Source: Paenibacillus sp.
Lineage (GTDB): Bacteria; Bacillota; Bacilli; Paenibacillales; Paenibacillaceae
Direction: 5' to 3'
Assembly: GCA_023512345.1 (NCBI GenBank)
Contig: JAILZT010000010.1
Coordinates: 119,330 to 183,329, forward strand
Length of the DNA: 64,000 bases
The position numbers were made by a program, and so were the translations under genes. The notes beneath the pieces are model-generated. The model was given only the letters and a program-made list of their open reading frames with translations, did not search any database and was not told the origin of the DNA. Positions 57,534-64,000 of the stretch are shown one piece after another; position 1 is the first letter of the stretch, and each line of letters starts with the position of its first letter.

Positions 57534-57599
57534 GTTTCTTTTGTTAAAAGAAAAAGGATTTGAAGGGGTTAGCGCGAATAAATCACCGAGGTGATTGTA

Positions 57600-58073
57600 A
57601 TGACGGCGAACTCAGATAGGGCAGTAATGGTGCTAATTGGTGTAGCGTTGTCGATTTGGGTTTTATACCGGGTTTATATATGGCTGCAGAGTTCTCCTCG
57701 TTCGTTCATGAAGGACACTATTCCTATCCATAAAGAAATTATTCCTCACCCTGCCTTAGGATTGTTGGAAGCGGCGGGATATGAGGTCATCGGCGGCAAG
57801 CTAAGAATTCCGCTGTCCTTTACTGCTGATGGAATGGTACTATACAGCCGATTATATATTGATTACGTCGCTCAAGCAGTTGATGGGACTTTATATCTTG
57901 TGATGCTGGAAAGACCTCGGAAGCAATTGGAATGGACAGGCAGTGGAATACGGGATGCTTTGCTGCCATACCTTCTGCTGTATCCGGATTGTGGCGGTGT
58001 ATTGTACGTGAATTTTTCTACTACAAAGGTTAGTGTAATCAAGCTGGGTAAAGACGACGGCGAATCAGATTAA
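57600..58073 (+). CDS. Membrane-anchored protein of unknown function
   Basis: 157 residues. One N-terminal membrane helix (about 8-26), then a soluble domain (40-155) with mixed alpha/beta character (IPLSFTADGMVLYSRLYIDYVAQA, LYLVMLERPRKQLEWTGSGIRD). I do not recognise the family. It lies between yqxC and ahrC, where B. subtilis has no such gene. GAGGTGAT precedes ATG 57600. Confidence 0.7.
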   Translation: MTANSDRAVMVLIGVALSIWVLYRVYIWLQSSPRSFMKDTIPIHKEIIPHPALGLLEAAGYEVIGGKLRIPLSFTADGMVLYSRLYIDYVAQAVDGTLYLVMLERPRKQLEWTGSGIRDALLPYLLLYPDCGGVLYVNFSTTKVSVIKLGKDDGESD

Positions 58074-58100
58074 GCTCATTTTTAAATACGGGAGGTAACT

Positions 58101-58550
58101 ATGAAGGGACAAAGGCATATCAAAATACGTGAGATTATTACTCACCATGACATAGAAACACAGGACGAGCTGGTGGAAGAATTGAGGAATTCCGGTTTTC
58201 AGGTGACTCAAGCAACAGTCTCGCGTGACATCAAAGAGCTTCTCCTAATTAAAGTTCCAATGGACGATGGGAGATATAAGTATTCGCTTCCGACAGATCA
58301 AAGATATAATCCAACTCAGAAATTGAAACGGGTACTGGTAGATAACTTTGTTCAAATTGACTATTCGGCCAATCTGGTCGTAATGAAATGTCTGCCAGGA
58401 ACTGCAAACTCTGTTGCAGCGCTTATAGATAACATCGATTGGCCGCAAGTTATGGGAACCATCTCAGGTGACGATACCATTTTGATTATTTGCCGCCAAC
58501 CGGATGACAGTAAGAATGTGATTGCTCAAATTATGGGATACATATCCTAA
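58101..58550 (+). CDS. ahrC: Arginine repressor ArgR/AhrC
   Basis: 149 residues. N-terminal winged HTH ([27 protein letters not shown]) and C-terminal hexamer/arginine domain ([34 protein letters not shown]). Controls arginine synthesis and breakdown genes. Next to recN as in B. subtilis. Confidence 0.96.
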   Translation: MKGQRHIKIREIITHHDIETQDELVEELRNSGFQVTQATVSRDIKELLLIKVPMDDGRYKYSLPTDQRYNPTQKLKRVLVDNFVQIDYSANLVVMKCLPGTANSVAALIDNIDWPQVMGTISGDDTILIICRQPDDSKNVIAQIMGYIS

Positions 58551-58593
58551 TTCATTTTTTATTAATTATCATCTTTTCGGAGGTGTGTTACTG

Positions 58594-60321
58594 GTGTTAG
58601 AGACGTTATCAATTCGTAATCTTGCTGTAGTAGAAGCTGTAGATGTAGTTTTTCATCCTGGGTTCCACGTTCTTACGGGGGAGACTGGTGCGGGTAAGTC
58701 CATCGTTATTGATGCGCTTGGACTTATTGCCGGTGGCCGCGGCTCAGCGGATTCTATTCGTTATGGTTGCGAGAAGGCAGAGATGGAAGCGCTTTTTAGT
58801 CTTCCGGAGAGTCACCCGGTATGGGAGACACTGGAACGACTTGGAATTCGTGCACAGAAGGAAGAACATCTTATTATTCGCCGCGAGCTGACCTCACAGG
58901 GAAAGAGCACTTCACGTGTAAATGGCCAACTCGTAAATCTCAGTATGCTTAGAGAAATTGGAGAACAGCTTGTTAATATTCACGGGCAGCATGAACATCA
59001 GAATCTTTTGAAATCGGATCGGCACTTAAGTCTGCTCGACACTTACGGAGAAGAGACTATTGGGCCTCTTAAGGCTGCCTATCAGTTGAAGTACTCAGAG
59101 TTCGCCAAAGTGGAAAAAGAGCTCCGAGAGCTGCAAGAATCGAGTCAAAAGGGCTATCAGATGCTGGACCTATATCGTTTTCAGCTAGAAGAAATTTCTG
59201 CGGCCTCACTTAAATCGGGAGAAGATGCATTACTTTCGGAAGAAAGGGTCAAACTATCTCACAGCGAGAAGATGATGGATTCCGTATCAGGTTCTTACGA
59301 GCTTCTGTACGATCAGCAGGGGATCGAGTCTATAGGAAATGTGATTTCCAAGCTTGAGGATGCGGTTCGTTATGATGAAAAGGGATTAAAGCCTATATTG
59401 GAGCAACTGCAATCTTCCTATTATCAGCTTGAGGATGCCGCGTTTCAGCTTCGGGATTATCGAGAAGAAATTGAATTCAACCCAGAAAGGCTAGAAGAGA
59501 TCGAGAATCGTCTAGATCTTATTTCAGGGCTGCGTCGAAAATACGGGGACAGCATCGAGCAAATTTTAGAGTATTATGATCAAATTCACCGGGAAACCGA
59601 CTTATTGGAAAATAAAGATGAATATTTGGAAAAACTAACTGCTAAGCGTGACGGTCTACTCGGTGTTTTAATGGAAGCAGCGAACATTCTAAGTGAAGCT
59701 CGTCATCGGTGTGCAGTTGATCTGGCTGCGCAGGTGGAAAGCGAACTCAAAGATCTGCAGATGGAGCGGACGTCTTTAAGGGTTAATCTGGAGATGCTGC
59801 AGGATCCTAGAGGTATAGAATTCCAAAACCGGAGAATTCGTCTAACTAGACAAGGAATAGACAGCGCTGAGTTTATGATTTCTGCGAACCCTGGAGAACC
59901 TTTAAGACCTTTAAGTAAAATTGCCTCAGGTGGAGAGCTGTCACGGATTATGTTGGCGATGAAGAGTATTTTTGCCAGACATGATGCCATTCCAGTGCTC
60001 ATATTTGATGAAGTGGACACGGGTGTCAGCGGACGTGCTGCCCAGTCCATTGCAGACAAGCTGTACAAGCTGTCTTCAACTTGTCAGGTGTTCTCCATAA
60101 CCCATTTACCGCAGGTGGCTTGTATGGCCGATCATCAGTACCTGATTCGTAAAAAAGTTGAAGATGGAAGAACCATGACTGAAGTGGAAGCCTTGTCAAA
60201 TCACGGTCGGGTTGTAGAGATGGCCAGAATGCTTGGAGGCGTCGAAATCACCGAAAAAACACTGCATCATGCACAGGAAATGCTCAATTTGGCGGAGGCC
60301 AGCAAGGGTGCTGCAAGCTAG
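58594..60321 (+). CDS. recN: DNA repair protein RecN
   Basis: 575 residues. SMC-like ATPase: Walker A TGETGAGKSIVIDAL, coiled coils (about 150-380), signature KIASGGELSRIMLAMK and Walker B LIFDEVDTGVSG. Acts early in double-strand break repair. GTG 58594, 10 bases from GGAGG; earlier in-frame codons lie within ahrC. Confidence 0.96.
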   Translation: MLETLSIRNLAVVEAVDVVFHPGFHVLTGETGAGKSIVIDALGLIAGGRGSADSIRYGCEKAEMEALFSLPESHPVWETLERLGIRAQKEEHLIIRRELTSQGKSTSRVNGQLVNLSMLREIGEQLVNIHGQHEHQNLLKSDRHLSLLDTYGEETIGPLKAAYQLKYSEFAKVEKELRELQESSQKGYQMLDLYRFQLEEISAASLKSGEDALLSEERVKLSHSEKMMDSVSGSYELLYDQQGIESIGNVISKLEDAVRYDEKGLKPILEQLQSSYYQLEDAAFQLRDYREEIEFNPERLEEIENRLDLISGLRRKYGDSIEQILEYYDQIHRETDLLENKDEYLEKLTAKRDGLLGVLMEAANILSEARHRCAVDLAAQVESELKDLQMERTSLRVNLEMLQDPRGIEFQNRRIRLTRQGIDSAEFMISANPGEPLRPLSKIASGGELSRIMLAMKSIFARHDAIPVLIFDEVDTGVSGRAAQSIADKLYKLSSTCQVFSITHLPQVACMADHQYLIRKKVEDGRTMTEVEALSNHGRVVEMARMLGGVEITEKTLHHAQEMLNLAEASKGAAS

Positions 60322-60435
60322 TCGGGACAATGATTGACAGTAATAAAAGCCTGGGGGCAAGGTTATCTTATAGGTACGCAATTGGCGACCACCTTTTTCG
60401 TCAAGCGAAAGAAGCTAAAGGGAGCGTGACAGCCA

Positions 60436-61608
60436 TTGAAGCCGAACCTCAGGAAGTTAATGCCCGGACTTTTACTTGCCTTCTTTCTTAGTTTATCAGG
60501 CATAACGGGAACGATGCGAAGCTCTGCCTCACCGCTGGATATGAACCATAATGCGGCAAAGGAAGCAGCTGGAGATGAGAATCATCTAAAGGCTCTAAGG
60601 AGTAACGACGATCGTAAGATCAAAGTTATCCCAGGAGGCCAAACCATTGGTGTAAAGGTCAAGTCAGCAGGTGTTCTAATTGTGGGTCACCATCTTGTCG
60701 AAGTATCACAGCAGTCGAAAATCTCCCCTGGTGAGAATTGTGGGCTGCAGCCTGGAGATCTAATGATCTCCATTGACGGAGTGAAGCTGGATGAAGTCTC
60801 GAGGGTAGCAAAGATTGTGGAGCATGCAGGCAAAACAGATGCGTTCCTATCCATTACTTATAAGCGTGGAGGTAAGGAGCGCATTGCCAAGCTTAAGCCT
60901 GCATACGACCGCAATGATAAGGTGTGGCGGTTGGGATTGTATATTCGTGATTCAGCAGCAGGAGTGGGCACACTTACCTTTTATGATCCTAACCAAAACG
61001 TATATGGAGCACTTGGGCATGTGATTACGGATATGAACACAGGCACTCCAATTGTTGTTGGCAGCGGGCATATCATTCAGTCTAGTGTGACCTCTATTTC
61101 CAAAAGTCAGGATGGAGATCCTGGAGAGAAGCGGGCTACTTTTCTAAAAGAAAGCCAAGTTCTTGGAAATGTGGAAAGCAATACGCAATTTGGTATCTTT
61201 GGTAAAATGACTCGTAATCCTGAACACAGCTTATATCAGGAGCCAATCCCAGTTGCTCTGGGAAGCGAAGTTAAAGAAGGTCCCGCACAAATACTGACGG
61301 TAGTGGATGGTCAACAGGTGGAGAGATTTAATGTGGAAATTATACACGTTGCACGTCAATCAGAGCCAGCCACCAAAGGAATGGTAATACGAATTACGGA
61401 TCCTCGCTTAATTAATAAAACTGGTGGCATTGTTCAAGGGATGAGCGGAAGTCCAATTGTTCAGGATGGTAAATTAATCGGTGCAGTCACTCATGTGTTT
61501 GTTAACGATCCGAAATCAGGTTATGGTTGTTTTATTGAATGGATGCTGAATGACTCTGGTGTGCTGCTGCAGCACGATATAATCTCCCCACATCTTAAGG
61601 CGGTATAG
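60436..61608 (+). CDS. spoIVB: SpoIVB serine peptidase
   Basis: 390 residues. N-terminal membrane helix/signal (about 8-28), PDZ domain (about 90-155, GENCGLQPGDLMISIDGVKLDEV), then an S55 peptidase domain with His in YGALGHVITD and Ser in QGMSGSPIVQDGK. In B. subtilis it is secreted from the forespore and triggers pro-sigma-K processing. TTG start, 11 bases after GGGAG. Next to spo0A, as in other endospore formers. Confidence 0.96.
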   Translation: MKPNLRKLMPGLLLAFFLSLSGITGTMRSSASPLDMNHNAAKEAAGDENHLKALRSNDDRKIKVIPGGQTIGVKVKSAGVLIVGHHLVEVSQQSKISPGENCGLQPGDLMISIDGVKLDEVSRVAKIVEHAGKTDAFLSITYKRGGKERIAKLKPAYDRNDKVWRLGLYIRDSAAGVGTLTFYDPNQNVYGALGHVITDMNTGTPIVVGSGHIIQSSVTSISKSQDGDPGEKRATFLKESQVLGNVESNTQFGIFGKMTRNPEHSLYQEPIPVALGSEVKEGPAQILTVVDGQQVERFNVEIIHVARQSEPATKGMVIRITDPRLINKTGGIVQGMSGSPIVQDGKLIGAVTHVFVNDPKSGYGCFIEWMLNDSGVLLQHDIISPHLKAV

Positions 61609-61623
61609 CCTTAAGATTTTTTT
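61592..61623 (+). terminator. spoIVB terminator, overlapping its stop codon and an 0A box
   Basis: ATCTTAAGGC pairs perfectly with GCCTTAAGAT around GGTATA, then TTTTTTT. The stem uses the last coding bases of spoIVB and its T run continues into an 0A box at 61621. Confidence 0.8.
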
Positions 61624-61741
61624 GTCGAAGGGTAACGAACAAAATCGAATCTTGAAATAAAATATCAATTATAATATAAGGCTAAAAAAAAATAAAGAAA
61701 AATAATTTTCGACAGAAGGAAATTAGATTAGCATGTCGAAA
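61621..61741 (+). promoter_or_regulatory. spo0A control region: three 0A boxes and a sigma-H promoter
   Basis: Three copies of the 0A core TGTCGAA: 61623-61629, 61734-61740 and, inverted, 61708-61714. GAAGGAAAT (61715-61723), 13 bases, CGAAA (61737-61741) fits the sigma-H pattern, and its -10 overlaps the third box. A TATAAT (61670-61675) with a weak -35 may be the vegetative promoter. Confidence 0.75.
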
Positions 61742-61805
61742 CCTTAAGAGAGAGTAAAATAATGTTATTTTCGTAATCGCAGAGATCATAAGGAGGATTA
61801 AGCCA

Positions 61806-62618
61806 GTGCAGAATATTGAAGTGTTGTTGGCCGATGATAACAGGGAATTTACGAATTTGCTTGCCGAATATATTTCGGAGCAGGAAGATATGACCGTGAC
61901 AGGCATAGCATATAACGGAGAAGAAGTACTCCACATGCTGAGCAGTGCCCGCAAAATTCCTGATGTCCTGATCCTTGATATCATTATGCCTCATCTGGAT
62001 GGACTTGGCGTTTTAGAACGACTGCGTGATATGGATTTAAATCCAGCGCCTAAGATCATCATGCTGACCGCCTTCGGTCAGGAGAACATCACCCAAAGAG
62101 CTGTACAACTTGGAGCATCGTATTACATCCTTAAACCGTTTGACATGGAGGTATTGGCTAACCGCGTACGTCAACTGGTCGGCAATAATGGAAGTCTGAG
62201 CGCTTCCTCCAATATGAATAATTATACCTCTTCAAGGTCTAATGTTGTTCCGCTCTCCAAGGGCAAGAACCTCGATGCTAACATTACGTCTATAATTCAT
62301 GAGATTGGCGTTCCGGCGCACATCAAAGGGTATCAATATTTACGTGAAGCCATTACGATGGTCTACAACAATATTGAGATTCTTGGAGCAATTACCAAGA
62401 CATTGTACCCGGCTATTGCCGAAAAATTCAAAACCACTCCATCACGTGTAGAACGTGCTATCCGCCATGCCATTGAAGTGGCTTGGACGCGCGGCAATAT
62501 CGACAGCATCTCGCACCTATTCGGCTACACTATTAATATCTCCAAATCCAAGCCAACTAACTCGGAATTTATTGCCATGGTAGCCGACAAGCTGCGGATT
62601 GAGCATAAGGTTTCTTGA
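61806..62618 (+). CDS. spo0A: Sporulation master regulator Spo0A
   Basis: 270 residues. Receiver domain with DD at 10-11 and phospho-Asp 58 in [15 protein letters not shown]-terminal Spo0A HTH domain (about 160-268, [36 protein letters not shown]). Receives phosphate from the phosphorelay and switches on sporulation. GTG start as in B. subtilis, 9 bases after AAGGAGG. Confidence 0.98.
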   Translation: MQNIEVLLADDNREFTNLLAEYISEQEDMTVTGIAYNGEEVLHMLSSARKIPDVLILDIIMPHLDGLGVLERLRDMDLNPAPKIIMLTAFGQENITQRAVQLGASYYILKPFDMEVLANRVRQLVGNNGSLSASSNMNNYTSSRSNVVPLSKGKNLDANITSIIHEIGVPAHIKGYQYLREAITMVYNNIEILGAITKTLYPAIAEKFKTTPSRVERAIRHAIEVAWTRGNIDSISHLFGYTINISKSKPTNSEFIAMVADKLRIEHKVS

Positions 62619-62652
62619 AAGGGTTAGAGCTGTGAAGTCTCGTATGCCAACT

Positions 62653-62705
62653 AATACCGCTATTTATGGAATTGAAAAATTCCAATAAATAGCGGTGTTT
62701 TTTAT
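62653..62705 (+). terminator. spo0A terminator
   Basis: ACCGCTATTTAT and GGAATT pair with AATTCC and ATAAATAGCGGT, followed by TTTTTT (with one G). Confidence 0.85.
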
Positions 62706-62844
62706 GATTAATATGGGTTTCCAATTGGATACTAGCTTCATACTCAAAAGTCGCGGTTCAATGAGCTGATTCCTTGGTAGTGATATGTTGGCGAGTAGTT
62801 AGCTTGTAGTTGCTTGTGGTGCTGAAAGGGCAAACCAGCTGAGT

Positions 62845-62899
62845 ATACGGACTGAGAAGCCCCTATTTCTTCAATACCATTCGGCTATGGAGTCCGTAT
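62845..62899. repeat. Structured palindromic intergenic element
   Basis: ATACGGACT (62845-62853) and AGTCCGTAT (62891-62899) enclose GAAG/CTTC and CCAT-TCGGCT-ATGG hairpins. It lies in a 454-base gap after spo0A that otherwise shows no ORF. Confidence 0.5.
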
Positions 62900-63072
62900 G
62901 AGGTAAAAGGAATAGGTTTGTTGTTGTGATTTAAGGTAGTGGTGGAGGGTCATAAAGATTTTATTGATTGGCACAACGCAAAAAAATCCCTATTATGAAT
63001 AATGGAAGAAGATCGCTTTGGTAAAGCTGTCATACGAATGAGATATAAATAAGCAGCAGGGGGAATTATAGG

Positions 63073-63318
63073 ATGGGGAATTCAGAAAATTATATTCGTA
63101 GTGTAAAACAGGAGTTGTTAGACAGGTTAGGGTTAAAACAGGTTACTTATGTCAAACAAGTACATGATGACCTATTTTTTGATGCTGTGGGGTTTGAGAA
63201 AGGAATAGAGCATAAATTTCGCATAAAGCCATTAACTGGGAGGGTTGATGAGTTTATTATGGGGAAATGGGTAAGGGTTCAAAAATTTATGATTAAAAGC
63301 ACCAAAAGTGATGGTTAA
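63073..63318 (+). CDS. Small protein of unknown function
   Basis: 81 residues, soluble, basic and aromatic-rich (YVKQVHDDLFFDAVGFEKGIEHKFRIKPL). Good ribosome site AGGGGG about 11 bases before ATG 63073. No family recognised; no signal peptide or membrane helix. Its promoter may lie in 62980-63060. Confidence 0.55.
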   Translation: MGNSENYIRSVKQELLDRLGLKQVTYVKQVHDDLFFDAVGFEKGIEHKFRIKPLTGRVDEFIMGKWVRVQKFMIKSTKSDG

Positions 63319-63401
63319 AATAGGTTGCTGTAGCCTGTGGAGAGAGTCTTCTCTCCGAGTGGCAGCAATGACTTGTGTAAGCTATAAAAGTTTAAGTTAT
63401 T

Positions 63402-63605
63402 TTATTCTTTTTCTCGGTAGCTCAGGTTTTCTGCTTGCTCCTCTAAATTCAGGAGATTTCGACCTGACAAAACGGTTTCTATGATTTGAATAAAATCTGA
63501 GGAAGCCTTAGCCTGGACCGCCAATTCATAAATGTTGAACAATTGCTCGTCGGTTAACAATTCAAGAGATGATGGGCGCGGCGAAGGATGGAATTGATAA
63601 TTCAT
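63402..63605 (-). CDS. sda: Sda-like sporulation checkpoint protein
   Basis: 67 residues. Residues about 15-50 (LTDEQLFNIYELAVQAKASS, DFIQIIETVLSGRNL) match the helical hairpin of B. subtilis Sda (LSDELLIESYF..., DFIELIENEI). Sda binds sensor kinases KinA/KinB and blocks their autophosphorylation when replication is disturbed, so Spo0A is not activated. It has a 14-residue N-terminal and about 15-residue C-terminal extension compared with the 46-residue B. subtilis form. GGAGGG, 5 bases before the ATG, is strong. Confidence 0.8.
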   Translation of the reverse strand: MNYQFHPSPRPSSLELLTDEQLFNIYELAVQAKASSDFIQIIETVLSGRNLLNLEEQAENLSYREKE

Positions 63606-63652
63606 TAGTTCCCTCCATATGCTATTATGTAATTTTAATATACATCCTTTCC

Positions 63653-63666
63653 AAATGGTACCATTT
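63653..63666. promoter_or_regulatory. Perfect 14-bp palindrome upstream of sda
   Basis: AAATGGTACCATTT lies about 48 bases before the sda start, where the -35 would be. It could be a regulator site. Confidence 0.4.
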
Positions 63667-63735
63667 AGGAGCCGCGCTGTCTCCTATCGTTCATCTTCTG
63701 AATTTCTCTTTACAAATCATGGATAACATGGGATA

Positions 63736-63885
63736 ATGATAGATTTCCTTAAATACGATGAACCGAAGGTCAAACGCTATAAAGTTGAAGGTGAAACTGT
63801 CAATCTAAAACGGATATCTATTAAAAAGACGACTTTACATTTGGCTTTCGAATGTAAAGTCGTCTTTTTTTTTAATACTATTTAA
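63736..63885 (+). CDS. Doubtful 49-codon ORF
   Basis: ATG 63736 opens 49 codons (start MIDFLKYDEPKVKRYKVEGE), but no clear ribosome site precedes it and the last third is a terminator hairpin. It may be a gene remnant. Confidence 0.2.
   Translation: MIDFLKYDEPKVKRYKVEGETVNLKRISIKKTTLHLAFECKVVFFFNTI
63827..63872 (+). terminator. Terminator near the right edge
   Basis: AAGACGACTTTACATT pairs with AATGTAAAGTCGTCTT, followed by nine T. With AAAAAG on the other flank it could also act leftward. Nothing is seen in 63886-64000. Confidence 0.8.
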
Positions 63886-64000
63886 AAAAGTAAGTTTTTC
63901 AGTGCCCAGTTACTGTTGATCAGCCAATTCTTTTTTTCGTGCAGCTATGTATTTTTTTATACGTAGTTAATTGGATTACGAGACGGTTGTAAAATGCTCT

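Overview
The window looks like the chromosome of a facultatively anaerobic, endospore-forming member of the Bacillales, most probably Paenibacillus or a close relative. I infer this from the gene order, which closely follows the Bacillus subtilis yqhN-spo0A region, from the Paenibacillus-style AmaP/DUF2273 genes and copper-amine-oxidase-N domain proteins, and from the low-to-moderate GC content. I found no rRNA, tRNA, CRISPR array, prophage or insertion sequence.

Region 1 (1-14.1 kb) is an anaerobic and sugar island. It holds an Fnr regulator with a C-terminal Cys cluster (minus strand), an AraC regulator facing away from a GPH sugar symporter and a GH1 glycosidase (with a CcpA-type cre site), and an alpha/beta hydrolase. 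These are followed by the fermentation and NO-stress genes hmp, adhE, pflB and pflA. TGTGA-N6-TCACA Fnr boxes sit about 41 bp upstream of the inferred starts of hmp, adhE and pflB, so the regulator and its likely targets lie together.

Region 2 (14.1-22.8 kb) is a sugar ABC importer (binding lipoprotein and two permeases) with a YesM/YesN-type two-component system, then a large secreted protein with a copper-amine-oxidase-N domain. Region 3 (22.8-31.3 kb) is metal homeostasis plus housekeeping: zur, yidD, a T-box-controlled metS, znuACB behind a near-perfect Zur-type operator, ccdA, spore photoproduct lyase splB (minus) and mntR.

Region 4 (31.3-62.7 kb) is the conserved block: mntR-(GHL10)-yqhO-yqhP/yqhQ-yqhR-pepP-efp-(lysC, yitT)-yqhV-spoIIIAA-AH-accBC-asp23-amaP-DUF2273-nusB-folD-xseAB-ispA-dxs-yqxC-(unknown)-ahrC-recN-spoIVB-spo0A. 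It combines sporulation (SpoIIIA channel, SpoIVB signalling, Spo0A), fatty acid and isoprenoid precursor synthesis, one-carbon metabolism and DNA repair. Compared with B. subtilis, aroQ (yqhS) is absent at its usual place and lysC plus yitT are inserted.

Region 5 (62.7-64 kb) is a non-conserved tail with a structured intergenic element, a small orphan gene and a minus-strand gene for an Sda-like sporulation checkpoint protein. Three intergenic stretches (39.40-39.54, 50.43-50.58 and 62.84-62.90 kb) fold into elaborate palindromic structures that no gene explains.
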